A DNA stretch of 64,000 bases from Clostridium sp. C2-6-12 (GCF_009928485.1 NZ_JAABNP010000014.1:1-64000); one strand, 5' to 3'; positions 24,977 to 34,380 are shown, counted from the stretch's first letter. Notes: generated by a model from the letters alone, not told the origin. Numbers and translations: made by a program.

Positions 24977-25630
24977 ATGAAGGAAAAACGTAAATTTTTA
25001 ATTATTGGAATTTTAATTACAATTGTGGTAGCATTAAGTGGAATAGTGTTTTATTATTGGTATGAAAATACATATTATGTGTCAACAGATGATGCTAGGG
25101 TTAGTGCTGATATAGTTAGTGTAACTCCGCAAATTTCAGGGAAATTATTAGAACTTAATGTGACAGAAGGCGATACTGTTACTAAAAATGAGATATTAGC
25201 TCGTCAAGATATGAATGGACTTCCAGATACAAGCGTTGAACAAGCTTTGATGAGATCACCTATAAATGGTATAGTGGTAAAAAAACAAGGAACAGTTGGA
25301 GAACTTTTATCGGTAGGGCAAAGTACAATTACTTTAATAGATCCTAATAAACTATATATAACTGCTGATATTGAAGAAACAAAACTTGGAAAAATTAAAA
25401 TGGGTGAACCTGTTGAGATTACTATAGATCAGTATGATGCTAAAAAGTTTAATGGGAAAGTAAAATCTATAGGAGAAGTTTCCAATTCAGCCTTGTCAAT
25501 TTTACCAGCATCAACTAGTGGAACATTTACTAAAGTGGTTCAAAGAGTAGCTGTAAAAATCGAACTTGATGATTTTGATAGTAAAATTATTCCGGGAACA
25601 AATGCAGTTGTTAAGATTCATGTTAAGTAG
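24977..25630 (+). CDS. EmrA-like efflux adaptor without a coiled-coil hairpin
   Basis: 217 residues: N-terminal membrane helix (about 8-28), the EmrA/HlyD start YVSTDDARVSADIVSVTPQISG, a lipoyl-like half motif interrupted where the long coiled coil should be (LARQDMNGLPDTSVEQALMRSPINGIVVKKQG), then the beta-barrel. The family is normally about 330-390 residues; the hairpin is reduced to about ten residues. Such short adaptors occur in Gram-positives without an outer membrane. It follows the lipoprotein adaptor by 20 bases and precedes the pump by 12. ATG start; ribosome binding site GAGAAGAGGTGA. Confidence 0.8.
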   Translation: MKEKRKFLIIGILITIVVALSGIVFYYWYENTYYVSTDDARVSADIVSVTPQISGKLLELNVTEGDTVTKNEILARQDMNGLPDTSVEQALMRSPINGIVVKKQGTVGELLSVGQSTITLIDPNKLYITADIEETKLGKIKMGEPVEITIDQYDAKKFNGKVKSIGEVSNSALSILPASTSGTFTKVVQRVAVKIELDDFDSKIIPGTNAVVKIHVK

Positions 25631-25642
25631 TGGGGTGATAAC

Positions 25643-27169
25643 ATGGAAAAAAATAATAAAGGATTATTAAATAGCTGGTTAGCTTTAGGAGTAGTTGTAA
25701 TTGGAACATTTATGTCTATATTAGATAGTAGTATAGTAAATATTGCTCTTCCAAAGATGATGTCTGTGTTTGGAATGCCCTTAGACGATGCTAAGTGGAT
25801 TATAACAGCTTACTCATTAACACTTGGTGCAATTATACCATTAACAGGATTTCTGCAGGATACTTTTGGATCTAAAAAAATATATATGTTTGCATTAGGT
25901 ATGTTTTCTGTAGGCTCTTTATTATGTGGTTTTGCCTGGAGTGGCGGAACAATGATAGCCTTTCGTGTGCTTCAAGCACTTGGTGGTGGTATGATAATGC
26001 CAGTGGGAATGTCTATTATATATAGCTTGTTCCCTAGAGAAAAAATAGGACTTGCCCTTGGGTTCTGGGGGATTGCAGCCATGGCTGCTCCTGCTATAGG
26101 TCCAACCTTGGGAGGCTTTATTATTGAAAAGATGGACTGGAGAATGATTTTTAACGTAAATGTTCCTATAGGGGTAGTTGGAGTAATAATGGCAGGAATT
26201 TTATTAAAAGATTCAGAGAAAAAGCCATTAAAATCCTTTGATATAATAGGCTTTTTATCTTGTACGATAGGACTCGTTAGTGTGTTATATGTACTTGGAG
26301 AAGGTTCTTCTATTGATTGGAGTAAGATGGAAAATGCAATTTTAATGACTTTGGGCATATTAAGTCTTATATTATTTGTAGTAAATGAGCTTACTCATCC
26401 AAATCCATTATTAGATTTGCGAGTTCTTAAGTTATTTGATTTTAGTATAAGTTTAATGATAACAAGTGTTTTAACCTTGGCACTTATGGGATCTTCTTAT
26501 ATATTACCTATGTTTTTGCAAAATATAAGAGGATATACTGCTATGGAAACAGGACTAATTATGTTACCTTCAGCTTTGGTAATGGGAGTTTTAATGCCAA
26601 TAAGTGGGAAGCTGTTTGATAAGATGGGTGCAAAACCTCTTGTAATCCCAGGACTTATAATATTAGGTATTAGTTCTTATGAACTTGCCTATACTATTAA
26701 TACAAATACAACTAAAGAACATATAATATTAATTACTTGTATTAGATCAATTGGCCTTGGGCTTGCCATGATGCCTATTAGTACGGCTGGAATGAATGCT
26801 GTAAAAACAGAATTAGTATCGAGGGCATCAGCTCTTAATAACACTATTAGGCAAGTTGCAGGAGCACTTGCTGTAACTATAATATCGACTATAATGCAAG
26901 GTAGAAGCGATTATAATTATGCTAAATTGGCAGAACAAATAAATGTTTATAATAAAGCAGCCAATGATACGATTGGTACACTTACAAAAGCATATATGTA
27001 TTCAGGAATGCCTCAAAATATGGCTAAAGCTTCTGCAATATCAAAATTGACACAAATTATAAAAGGTCAAGCTACAATAGAGGGAATGCAATATGCAGTT
27101 ATGATAACAGTGGCAGCAGTAGCAGCTGCATTGTTTTTAACTTTCTTTATGAGAACTAAAAGAATCTAA
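25643..27169 (+). CDS. DHA2-family multidrug MFS transporter (EmrB/QacA type)
   Basis: 508 residues with 14 predicted helices. Characteristic segments are FMSILDSSIVNIALPKM in helix 1, WIITAYSLTLGAIIPLTGFLQDTFGSKKIYM (helix 2 and motif A), and the motif C-like GFWGIAAMAAPAIGPTLGGFI in helix 5. It uses proton exchange to export hydrophobic compounds with its two adaptors. Substrate unknown. Third gene of the operon; start ATG with TGGGGTGAT before it. Confidence 0.85.
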   Translation: MEKNNKGLLNSWLALGVVVIGTFMSILDSSIVNIALPKMMSVFGMPLDDAKWIITAYSLTLGAIIPLTGFLQDTFGSKKIYMFALGMFSVGSLLCGFAWSGGTMIAFRVLQALGGGMIMPVGMSIIYSLFPREKIGLALGFWGIAAMAAPAIGPTLGGFIIEKMDWRMIFNVNVPIGVVGVIMAGILLKDSEKKPLKSFDIIGFLSCTIGLVSVLYVLGEGSSIDWSKMENAILMTLGILSLILFVVNELTHPNPLLDLRVLKLFDFSISLMITSVLTLALMGSSYILPMFLQNIRGYTAMETGLIMLPSALVMGVLMPISGKLFDKMGAKPLVIPGLIILGISSYELAYTINTNTTKEHIILITCIRSIGLGLAMMPISTAGMNAVKTELVSRASALNNTIRQVAGALAVTIISTIMQGRSDYNYAKLAEQINVYNKAANDTIGTLTKAYMYSGMPQNMAKASAISKLTQIIKGQATIEGMQYAVMITVAAVAAALFLTFFMRTKRI

Positions 27170-27196
27170 AGAAATAAATTGGGAAGGTGAATATTA

Positions 27197-27676
27197 GTGG
27201 ATTTAAATGATTTACCCATGGTAAATGATGAAGTTGCTCAAAAACAAGCTGATGAAATAATCGAAATATTTAAAAACATTAAAAAAGCTATTAACTTTAA
27301 GTCTGAGGAAAGTGCAAAGAAGTATGGATTTACAGCACCACAATTAGGTGTTATATTCCATTTGCATAGGATGCCGTCAATAACTCTTAATGATCTAAGT
27401 GAGCATATGCTTTTAACTAAAAGTACAGTTTCAGGCATAGTTGACCGTTTAGAAAAACAAGGTGTTGTAACAAGGGAAATACCGAAAGATAATCGAAGAA
27501 TTGTAAGGTTATCTATTTCAAAAGAGTTTAAGAAAAATAATGATATATGTAAAATGAAAAAAGAATTTATTACAGGTTTTATAGCTGATGCTATAAAAAA
27601 TACTGATTCAGATGAAGTAAATAAGATGATTGATGGATTAAAGCAGCTTAGTATATTATTAAATAAAAATTATTAA
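27197..27676 (+). CDS. MarR-family transcriptional regulator of the efflux operon
   Basis: 159 residues from a GTG with GGGAAGGTGA before it, 27 bases after the pump gene. The winged helix-turn-helix spans about 45-115 (LNDLSEHMLLTKSTVSGIVDRLEKQGVVTREIPKDNRRIVRLSIS), with the wing DNRR typical of MarR. Being the last gene of the efflux operon, it probably represses the operon from the palindrome upstream of the first gene and is released by the pumped compound (inference). No gene is seen in the 246 bases after it. Confidence 0.8.
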   Translation: MDLNDLPMVNDEVAQKQADEIIEIFKNIKKAINFKSEESAKKYGFTAPQLGVIFHLHRMPSITLNDLSEHMLLTKSTVSGIVDRLEKQGVVTREIPKDNRRIVRLSISKEFKKNNDICKMKKEFITGFIADAIKNTDSDEVNKMIDGLKQLSILLNKNY

Positions 27677-27922
27677 TTGGAATAAACTACTTCATTAATA
27701 TTAGAACTTAGCTCAAATAATATATGTTTGGGAAATTGTTTATCTGGGGTATAGTGGTATAATTGGAATTTTACTTAATGAATATGATCTTGATTTTATA
27801 GCAGTATGTTTGTTTTTTAATAAAATATGTAAAAAAATAAAATATAAGAGAGATATTTATTAAATTTAGAAGGAATTTATACATTTTTGTATAATTGTTT
27901 ATTATGAGAGGGGGAGATGTAA

Positions 27923-28201
27923 ATGGAAAACATTAATATAAAGAAAATATTAAATACATATAAGATGTTTAGTAAAAGACAAAGGGAGATATTAGAAAAG
28001 CTTTCTAAAAACAAAGAGATATTTACATTTGATGATTTGCAAAAAGAGCTTCAAGAGGATTCTGAGGCAAAAGAGTTATTGCAAAAGCTAAGATTTATTG
28101 CCCATGGAGATTATGAAAAAGCAGGTATAATTAAACCAGCAGCTAGCTCTAAACCAGAATTAAGTAATGGTAATATAGAAGAAATAGAATTATGGATGTA
28201 A
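27923..28201 (+). CDS. Hypothetical protein, 92 aa
   Basis: A small, soluble, mostly helical protein with a clear ribosome binding site (GAGGGGGAG) and its own terminator. The segment KRQREILEKLSKNKEIFTFDDLQKEL could form a helix-turn-helix-like bundle, but no family is recognised. The C-terminal third (KPAASSKPELSNGNIEEIEL) looks disordered. Confidence 0.6.
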   Translation: MENINIKKILNTYKMFSKRQREILEKLSKNKEIFTFDDLQKELQEDSEAKELLQKLRFIAHGDYEKAGIIKPAASSKPELSNGNIEEIELWM

Positions 28202-28211
28202 AAAGATAATT

Positions 28212-28241
28212 GAACTCTATTAATAATAGGGTTCTTTTTTT
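28212..28241 (+). terminator. Intrinsic terminator
   Basis: GAACTCTATT (28212-28221) pairs with AATAGGGTTC (28225-28234, one G-U pair), followed by seven T. Confidence 0.75.
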
Positions 28242-28323
28242 GTTGATTTATATAATTCCATAAAGGAATGTACTGTATTAAATTTACATTTACTATATTT
28301 AGTGAATTTGATATTATGAAATA

Positions 28324-28380
28324 GTAACGTAATATTTTGGATTAATATTACGTTACAAAATATATTTTGTAACGTAATAT
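28324..28380. promoter_or_regulatory. Triple 12-base operator array with a 36-base perfect palindrome
   Basis: GTAACGTAATAT occurs at 28324-28335, inverted at 28345-28356, and direct again at 28369-28380. The last two with the AAAATATATTTT between them form a perfect 36-base palindrome (28345-28380). It ends 100 bases before the LacI-family start codon. No T run follows, so it is more likely an operator for a multimeric regulator than a terminator. Confidence 0.65.
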
Positions 28381-28418
28381 GTGTGGAATGTTGTTTATAA
28401 AATTGGAATTAATTAAGC

Positions 28419-28442
28419 AAATAAATAAATAAATAAATAAAT
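28419..28442 (+). repeat. Simple repeat (AAAT)6
   Basis: Six exact AAAT units lie 37 bases before the LacI-family start codon, between the palindrome array and the ribosome binding site (TGGAGGTG). Tetranucleotide tracts can slip and change promoter or leader spacing. Confidence 0.8.
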
Positions 28443-28479
28443 AGATATTAAATAACTTTTTGGAGGTGTATTTTAAAGA

Positions 28480-29463
28480 ATGAATAAAGTAAAAATTTCA
28501 GATATAGCTAAAGAGCTTGAAATATCAGCAATTTCTGTGAGCAGAGCTCTTTCTGGTAAATCAGGAGTTGGAGAAGAATTGCGAAATAAAATAATAAGCA
28601 AAGCAAAAGAAATGGGGTACTTTAAAGAAAAGCTTAAGGAAGAGATTAAAATTTTAGTTTTGCATCAAAAGCCTTTTGTACAAGACACTAGTAATTATAG
28701 TCATATGGTTCAGGGGATTGAAAAAGCAATACAAAAGAGTGGTTCAGAATATGATTTAGAGTTTGTAGATAAGGAACATCAAGAGGAGCTTTATTTGCCA
28801 TATAAGCTTCAAAAAGGTGTTGATTTTGATGGAATTATATTTATTGGTAGATTTAATTCAAATTATGTTGAGTTTATTTCTAGCAAAGTAAAGAATCAAG
28901 TATTCTACACAGGATATTCTCCTTCTTTTAATTGTGATAGTGTTTGGTATAACTTTAATAATGGTGGCTATAAGCAATGTGAATATTTAATAAAAAAGGG
29001 ACATAAAAAAATAGGTTTTTTAGGAAATAGCAGTGTATATAAAAACAAAGAAAAAGTTCTTGGAATTACTTCAGCTCTAGAGGATTATGAACTTCCTATA
29101 AAAGATGAATTTTTCATATATGAGGAAAATTTTGAAGAAAAGATGCTTAACTTAATAAGTGATAAAACAGGTCCAACTGCAATAGTTTGTCAATGGGATT
29201 ATACAGCAATAAAGCTTATAAAATTTCTATATGAAAAGGGAATAAAAGTACCAGACGATATATCTGTAATTGGCAGTGGTAATACTGAAATGTCGTCATT
29301 ATCTATTCCTGCTTTAACTACCTTGGAGCTTAATATTGATTATGCCTGTGAAGTAGCTGTAGAGCTTCTTTTTAAAAGAATAAAAAATCCAGAAAAACCT
29401 TTTGAGAATATTACAATAAATAGTGTTTTAGTGGAAAGGGATTCAGTAAAGTTATGTTATTAA
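28480..29463 (+). CDS. LacI-family transcriptional regulator
   Basis: 327 residues. The N-terminal helix-turn-helix and hinge (VKISDIAKELEISAISVSRALSGKSGVGEELRNKIISKAKEMGY) is typical of LacI/GalR proteins; residues about 60-327 form the periplasmic-binding-protein-like sensor (VFYTGYSPSF, KKGHKKIGFLGNSSVYKNKE, PDDISVIGSG, TTLELN). The ligand is probably a sugar or nucleoside. No sugar gene is adjacent: an MFS exporter-like gene follows. It may autoregulate through the palindrome array upstream. Confidence 0.85.
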   Translation: MNKVKISDIAKELEISAISVSRALSGKSGVGEELRNKIISKAKEMGYFKEKLKEEIKILVLHQKPFVQDTSNYSHMVQGIEKAIQKSGSEYDLEFVDKEHQEELYLPYKLQKGVDFDGIIFIGRFNSNYVEFISSKVKNQVFYTGYSPSFNCDSVWYNFNNGGYKQCEYLIKKGHKKIGFLGNSSVYKNKEKVLGITSALEDYELPIKDEFFIYEENFEEKMLNLISDKTGPTAIVCQWDYTAIKLIKFLYEKGIKVPDDISVIGSGNTEMSSLSIPALTTLELNIDYACEVAVELLFKRIKNPEKPFENITINSVLVERDSVKLCY

Positions 29464-29559
29464 TTCCCTTAATAGCCTTTGGCGGTTTTTATTTTTCATA
29501 ATATATAAGGTAAACAATACTAGACATAGAAGATTATAAGAATGAAAGAGTGATAATAT

Positions 29560-30798
29560 ATGAATGTTACTAATGAAGTTAAAAATAAATTTAATAATCC
29601 TTTTATTGCATTAAAGCATAATAATTTCAGATATTATTGGATAGGTATGTGCATTTCCTTAATAGGAACCTGGATGCAGAATATAGCACAGCCATGGCTG
29701 GCATATACCTTGACCAATTCTCCTTTTTTACTCAGTTTAATTGGAATTGCACAATTTACGCCTATGCTTATATTTGCTCTTTTTGCAGGAGTTTTTGTGG
29801 ACAAGTTTTCGAAAAAGAAGATTTTATTGTTTACTCAATCAGCTTCCCTTGTAATAACCTTAATTCTTGCAATATTAGTATGGACAGAAAAGATTGAATA
29901 TTGGCATATATTAATAATGTCTACATTATTAGGAATAGTTAATACAGTAGATATGCCTGCCCGTCAATCAATGGTAATTGAACTGGTAGGAAGAGAGGAT
30001 TTAATGAATGCAATTGCTTTAAATTCTATGGTATTTAATTTAGCGAGAATTATAGGGCCTGCACTTGCTGGAATAGTAATGGGATATGCTGGAGTTGCAG
30101 TATGTTTTTTTGCTAATGCAATAAGCTTCGGAGCGGTCGTTATAAGCTTGTTTTTTATTGAGTTACACCCTGTTCAAAAAAATCCTAATGTTGAGAATTC
30201 TAATTTAATTGGAGAAATTAAAGATGGACTAAAATACATTTATCGTAAGAAGGTTCTTTTATACACCTTATTAGTTATGGCAATAGTGGGAACTTTTGTC
30301 CCTAATTTCAATGTATTGGTTCCAGTTTTTGCAAAGGAGATATTAAAGGAAAATGAAGCTGGTTTTGGAATACTAATGTCATTTATGGGCTTTGGTTCTT
30401 TTTTGGGAGCAATGTTTATAGCTACTCTAAGTAAGTCTGGCCCTAAAAAGTTTATAATATATCTAGTACCTATAATTGTAGGAGCTTTACTTATTGCGAC
30501 TGGTTATACAAATGTTTATTTGCTTACAGGGATTTTTCTAGCTATTACTGGCTTCTTCTTTATTTCTTTCACTTCAAGTGCAAATTCAACCTTGCAGTTA
30601 AATTCAAGGAACGAATATCGTGGAAGGGTTATGAGCGTATATACATTAGTTTTTGCTGGATCTACACCTTTTGGAAACCTCTATGCAGGGCTATTTGCAG
30701 AACATTTCAATGCCAGAATAGGTTTTGCCGCTTGTGGTGGAGTAATAATTTTACTGATGATTCCATTGTTAGTTTATAAAAGAAAAAATGAAGTTTAA
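29560..30798 (+). CDS. MFS transporter (EntS/MFS_3-like)
   Basis: 412 residues with 12 helices. The start (FIALKHNNFRYYWIGMCISLIGTWMQNIAQPWLAYTL) and FAGVFVDKFSKKKILLFTQS (motif A), then VDMPARQSMVIELVGREDLMNAIALNS, are hallmarks of the MFS_3 group that includes the enterobactin exporter EntS and many drug exporters. Substrate unknown. It lies 96 bases after the LacI-family gene with no obvious terminator between, so cotranscription is possible. Ribosome binding site is weak (AGAGTGATA). Confidence 0.8.
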   Translation: MNVTNEVKNKFNNPFIALKHNNFRYYWIGMCISLIGTWMQNIAQPWLAYTLTNSPFLLSLIGIAQFTPMLIFALFAGVFVDKFSKKKILLFTQSASLVITLILAILVWTEKIEYWHILIMSTLLGIVNTVDMPARQSMVIELVGREDLMNAIALNSMVFNLARIIGPALAGIVMGYAGVAVCFFANAISFGAVVISLFFIELHPVQKNPNVENSNLIGEIKDGLKYIYRKKVLLYTLLVMAIVGTFVPNFNVLVPVFAKEILKENEAGFGILMSFMGFGSFLGAMFIATLSKSGPKKFIIYLVPIIVGALLIATGYTNVYLLTGIFLAITGFFFISFTSSANSTLQLNSRNEYRGRVMSVYTLVFAGSTPFGNLYAGLFAEHFNARIGFAACGGVIILLMIPLLVYKRKNEV

Positions 30799-31054
30799 CT
30801 AAGATTAATAATGGATAAGTAAAAATAAAAAAATGTCTTTAAATTCTTACTAATTGAATTTATACTATTGAGTTTAAAAAATAACAACTGTTATAGCTGA
30901 AGTTTTACATATAAAAATTCCAATACTAGTAAAAAGTAATTGATTGTTTAAAATATAACGACTAATTTTGTCGAACTTATATACATTTGCTGAAAAATAC
31001 TATAATATTTTAATGTAAATATTAAAATATAAAGAAAAATAGGAGAGAAAGCTT

Positions 31055-32461
31055 ATGTCAGAAAAAAACGATAAAAAGATTCTTTGGTACAGCTTAGCAT
31101 TTATGGCGTTCTCAACAGTTTGGGGCTTTGGAAACGTTATTAATGGATTTTCTGAGTATAATGGTCTTAAGGCAATTGTATCTTGGATCATAATTTTTGC
31201 TATTTATTTTGTACCATATGCATTAATGGTTGGTGAACTAGGTTCAGCATTTAAAGAGCATGGAGGAGGAGTTAGTTCATGGATAAATGAAACTATAGGA
31301 CCTAAAATTGCTTATTATGCTGGTTGGACATACTGGGTAGTACATATGCCTTATATTTCACAAAAACCATCAGGTTTTATGATTGCAACAAGTTGGGCTA
31401 TTTTTCAAGATAAAAGAATTAGTAGTATGAATCCTATAATACTACAAGCATGTTGTTTAGTAATTTTTATAATCGGACTTTATATAGCATCAAAAGGATT
31501 AAATCCATTAAAGAAATTAGCAACACTTGCAGGAACATCTATGTTTGTTATGTCTATCCTATTCATTGTATTAATGATAGCAGCGCCTGCAATTACAGAT
31601 GCAAAATTAATGTCAATAGATTGGTCTATAAAAACATTCATGCCAACTTTTGATATGAAATTCTTCACTAGCTTATCTATTTTAGTTTTTGCTGTTGGAG
31701 GCTGTGAAAAAATTTCACCATATGTTAATCAAATGAAGGATCCAGCGAAAGGATTCTCAAAAGGAATGATTGCTTTAGCAGTTATGGTTGCCGTATGTGC
31801 TATTTTAGGTACTATTTCACTTGGAATGATGTTTGATTCAAATAATGTTCCTAAGGATTTAATGACTAATGGAGCATATTATGCTTTCCAAAAGCTTGGT
31901 GAATATTATCATTTAGGAAATTTCTTTGTAATCGTATATGCAATTACAAATATGATTGGGCAATTTGCAGTATTAATTATATCAATTGATGCACCTTTAC
32001 GTATGTTACTTGATAGTGCAGATACAAACTTTATACCAGAAAAAATGCTAGTAAAAAATAAGTTTGGAGCATATATCAATGGTCATAAACTTATATTAGT
32101 AATAGTTTCAATCTTAATAATTGTACCAGCTTTTGGTATAAAAGATGTAGATGCTTTAGTTAAATGGCTAGTAAAATTAAATGCAGTATGTATGCCACTA
32201 AGATATTTATGGGTATTTGCAGCATATATTGCACTTAAAAAAGCTGGAGAAAAGTTTAATGCTGAGTATCATTTTATAAAAAATAAAACTTTAGGAATTA
32301 TATTTGGAGCATGGTGCTTTGCATTTACTGCTTTTGCATGTATTGGTGGTATGTACTCAACAGATACATTCCAATTAGTGCTTAATATTATAACTCCGTT
32401 TGTATTACTTGGTTTAGGATTAATAATGCCTTATTTTGCAAAGAAGAATAATGCACAATAA
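31055..32461 (+). CDS. APC-superfamily amino acid permease (possibly YjeM-like)
   Basis: 468 residues with about 12 helices. The first helix (FSTVWGFGNVINGFSEYNGLKA) differs from LysP-type permeases and resembles the glutamate/GABA antiporter-like group including E. coli YjeM; GELGSAFKEHGGGVSSWINETIGPK is the conserved helix 2-3 segment. Substrate unknown. Ribosome binding site AGGAGAG; terminator directly after. It is a single-gene unit. Confidence 0.7.
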   Translation: MSEKNDKKILWYSLAFMAFSTVWGFGNVINGFSEYNGLKAIVSWIIIFAIYFVPYALMVGELGSAFKEHGGGVSSWINETIGPKIAYYAGWTYWVVHMPYISQKPSGFMIATSWAIFQDKRISSMNPIILQACCLVIFIIGLYIASKGLNPLKKLATLAGTSMFVMSILFIVLMIAAPAITDAKLMSIDWSIKTFMPTFDMKFFTSLSILVFAVGGCEKISPYVNQMKDPAKGFSKGMIALAVMVAVCAILGTISLGMMFDSNNVPKDLMTNGAYYAFQKLGEYYHLGNFFVIVYAITNMIGQFAVLIISIDAPLRMLLDSADTNFIPEKMLVKNKFGAYINGHKLILVIVSILIIVPAFGIKDVDALVKWLVKLNAVCMPLRYLWVFAAYIALKKAGEKFNAEYHFIKNKTLGIIFGAWCFAFTAFACIGGMYSTDTFQLVLNIITPFVLLGLGLIMPYFAKKNNAQ

Positions 32462-32480
32462 TTAATGTTTTGATAAATAT

Positions 32481-32534
32481 AAAAGGGATTTTAGCAATGG
32501 ACAAGTTTCAAAGCTAAAATCCCTTTATATTTTT
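32481..32534 (+). terminator. Strong intrinsic terminator
   Basis: AAAGGGATTTTAGC (32482-32495) and GCTAAAATCCCTTT (32513-32526) form a perfect 14-base stem followed by ATATTTTT. Confidence 0.85.
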
Positions 32535-32603
32535 AGGGCAGAAAAATTATGTTTTATTTATGGTTATGTTTATTTAAATGTAATTGTAATCTTTTGTGTA
32601 TTG

Positions 32604-33101
32604 TTACATTCCAGGCATAGCTGACATGTTACTCATATTAGATACAATTTCAGGATTTACCATACCAAAGATCATTGCAATATGAGCTACAACTAAAAAT
32701 CCACCAATAAGGATGAAATGAAGCTTCATTTTTTCATCAGCTGTTTTATTTTTGTAGATTACTCCTAGTTCCATTAAAGCAATAGGAAGTAAGAAAACAA
32801 CACCTGATAAGTAGAAACCAACGGCTAAGACATCTATAAAGCCGTGCCATCCACCTGTAGTAGTTAATGGGATTACAGCAGTTATTAATAAGTAAATAAA
32901 AATACCTGTAAAATAGAAGCCATCAAAAATACCAACTACTTTATTGAAGGTTCTTAAACCACCACTTTTACTCTTGTTAAATAATATAAAAAATTCTGAA
33001 ATTGTTAGTGCCTCTGCACAAATAACTGGAATAGCCATAAAAATGATTAAATTCCAAGGCTGATTATCAGCAAGTAATGACATATAATGTGTCATATTCA
33101 T
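32604..33101 (-). CDS. Integral membrane protein of unknown function, Met-rich C-terminus
   Basis: 165 residues from the ATG at 33101 (GGAGGTG 6-8 bases before it), with four predicted membrane helices (about 15-40, 56-80, 90-115, 132-153). The C-terminal tail NPEIVSNMSNMSAMPGM holds four methionines and the N-terminal segment MNMTHYM has three plus a histidine, so both ends could meet on one side of the membrane and bind a soft metal such as copper. That is only a suggestion from composition. No family is recognised with confidence. It lies downstream of the small barrel protein gene after a terminator. Confidence 0.6.
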   Translation of the reverse strand: MNMTHYMSLLADNQPWNLIIFMAIPVICAEALTISEFFILFNKSKSGGLRTFNKVVGIFDGFYFTGIFIYLLITAVIPLTTTGGWHGFIDVLAVGFYLSGVVFLLPIALMELGVIYKNKTADEKMKLHFILIGGFLVVAHIAMIFGMVNPEIVSNMSNMSAMPGM

Positions 33102-33206
33102 AATTAACACCTCCATTTAATTTTGTAAGATAATTTTACAAAATTGTTATGAAGATTTTATGAAGAAATATATATTTTTATACAAAATTCCTATAGGTTT
33201 AATTAA

Positions 33207-33243
33207 ATTAAAAACTCCGTACAGTTAAAAAACATATACGGAG
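33207..33243 (-). terminator. Minus-strand intrinsic terminator
   Basis: CTCCGTA (33215-33221) and TACGGAG (33237-33243) form the stem; on the minus strand the hairpin is followed by TTTTTAATTT. It separates the gene at 33268-33558 from the membrane protein gene. Confidence 0.7.
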
Positions 33244-33267
33244 AAATCATGTAGTGTTATAAGCTAA

Positions 33268-33558
33268 CTATGCTACACTATAAATTTTAACATCAGGTTC
33301 AACGCTCCATAGTGGCTTAAGACCAACAAAAACATCATTTTGGAACATTTCACTAGATAGATAAGCCTGAGCATGTTCTACACTATCGAAGCCATGAAGC
33401 ACTTGAACATCCTCATCGCGAATAAGCAGGTCTTTTGTTAAAGCACCAGTAATTTTGTCAAGAAATGGACCACGATAATCAGTATAAACTTTTGCTGCAG
33501 CAGCACGGTTTACATTTTCAATTTTCATTGTGATTTCTAAATAAGCATTTACTTTCAT
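33268..33558 (-). CDS. Small dimeric alpha/beta-barrel-like protein
   Basis: 96 residues from the ATG at 33558, where GGAGGTAATATT is the ribosome binding site; a longer reading from 33591 would include it. The pattern MKVNAYLEITMKI, then helical NRAAAAKVYTDYRGPFLDKI, and DVQVLHGFDSVEHAQAYLSSEMF is typical of ferredoxin-like dimeric barrels (antibiotic biosynthesis monooxygenase / stress-responsive barrel group). Function unknown. Next to LysE-HxlR genes in opposite orientation. Confidence 0.6.
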   Translation of the reverse strand: MKVNAYLEITMKIENVNRAAAAKVYTDYRGPFLDKITGALTKDLLIRDEDVQVLHGFDSVEHAQAYLSSEMFQNDVFVGLKPLWSVEPDVKIYSVA

Positions 33559-33788
33559 AATATTACCTCCAGATTTATTCATATGACTCATTTATTCTGC
33601 CTGAGTCTGGTATAATTATATTTTAAGAACTCAGAAATAAAAATATATCAGTGAATTTATGAGTTACTAATAAATTTCATAGTTACTTGTTAATATATAG
33701 ACAGCCTTCTATAATAGTCTTACATCTATAGGTGTATGCGCAACAATTAATAATTATTATAGAATTATAAGGAACATAGGAGGGGAAA

Positions 33789-34376
33789 ATGTCTATATCA
33801 GTTTTTTTTACAATGCTAGGATATATGTTGCTTTGCTCTTTTACGCCAGGACCTGGAAATATTTTAGCTTTAAATACTACAACCCAATTAGGATGGAAAG
33901 AAGGAAAAAGCTTAATTTGGGGAATTTGCACGGGATATGCCTGTGTACAGGTTATTTGCACACTAGCAGCATATGGGCTTAATAATTTTTTGACACCAAT
34001 GCTTGTTGTTCTAAAGTATATTGGAAGCATATATATGGTATGGTTAGCAATAAATATTTATTTGAGCAAACCAATAAAGGATAAAAATGGTGAAAAAGCA
34101 TCATTTAAAGTAGGATTCTTACTTCAATTTATAAATGTAAAAATCTATTTCTATATTATGACTTTGTTGATAGTGTATCTTGTTCCTAGTATTAAAGATT
34201 TGCCAAAATTATTCTTAGCTGGTGTGGGGATAGTAATAATTGGAAGTGTAGCCTGTTTAACATGGGCATTTCTAGGGGTTAAGATGCAAAATGTTTATGA
34301 GAAAAACTACAAACTTATTAATTTTATATTGAGCATGTTTTTATTTTATTGTGCCATAGATATTGTAAGGGGGTGA
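33789..34376 (+). CDS. LysE-family amino acid exporter
   Basis: 195 residues with six predicted helices; the opening FFTMLGYMLLCSFTPGPGNILALNTTTQLGWKEGKSL is the LysE/RhtB signature. It exports amino acids or related small compounds; the substrate is unknown. Start ATG with AGGAGGGGAA before it. The next gene, a HxlR regulator, starts 5 bases after the stop, and a GNAT gene follows, so this is a three-gene operon. Confidence 0.85.
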   Translation: MSISVFFTMLGYMLLCSFTPGPGNILALNTTTQLGWKEGKSLIWGICTGYACVQVICTLAAYGLNNFLTPMLVVLKYIGSIYMVWLAINIYLSKPIKDKNGEKASFKVGFLLQFINVKIYFYIMTLLIVYLVPSIKDLPKLFLAGVGIVIIGSVACLTWAFLGVKMQNVYEKNYKLINFILSMFLFYCAIDIVRG

Positions 34377-34380
34377 ATTG

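Noticed and set aside
25972..26358. Minus-strand ORF of 128 codons inside the DHA2 pump gene
   Set aside because: Antisense of membrane helices; no start signal.
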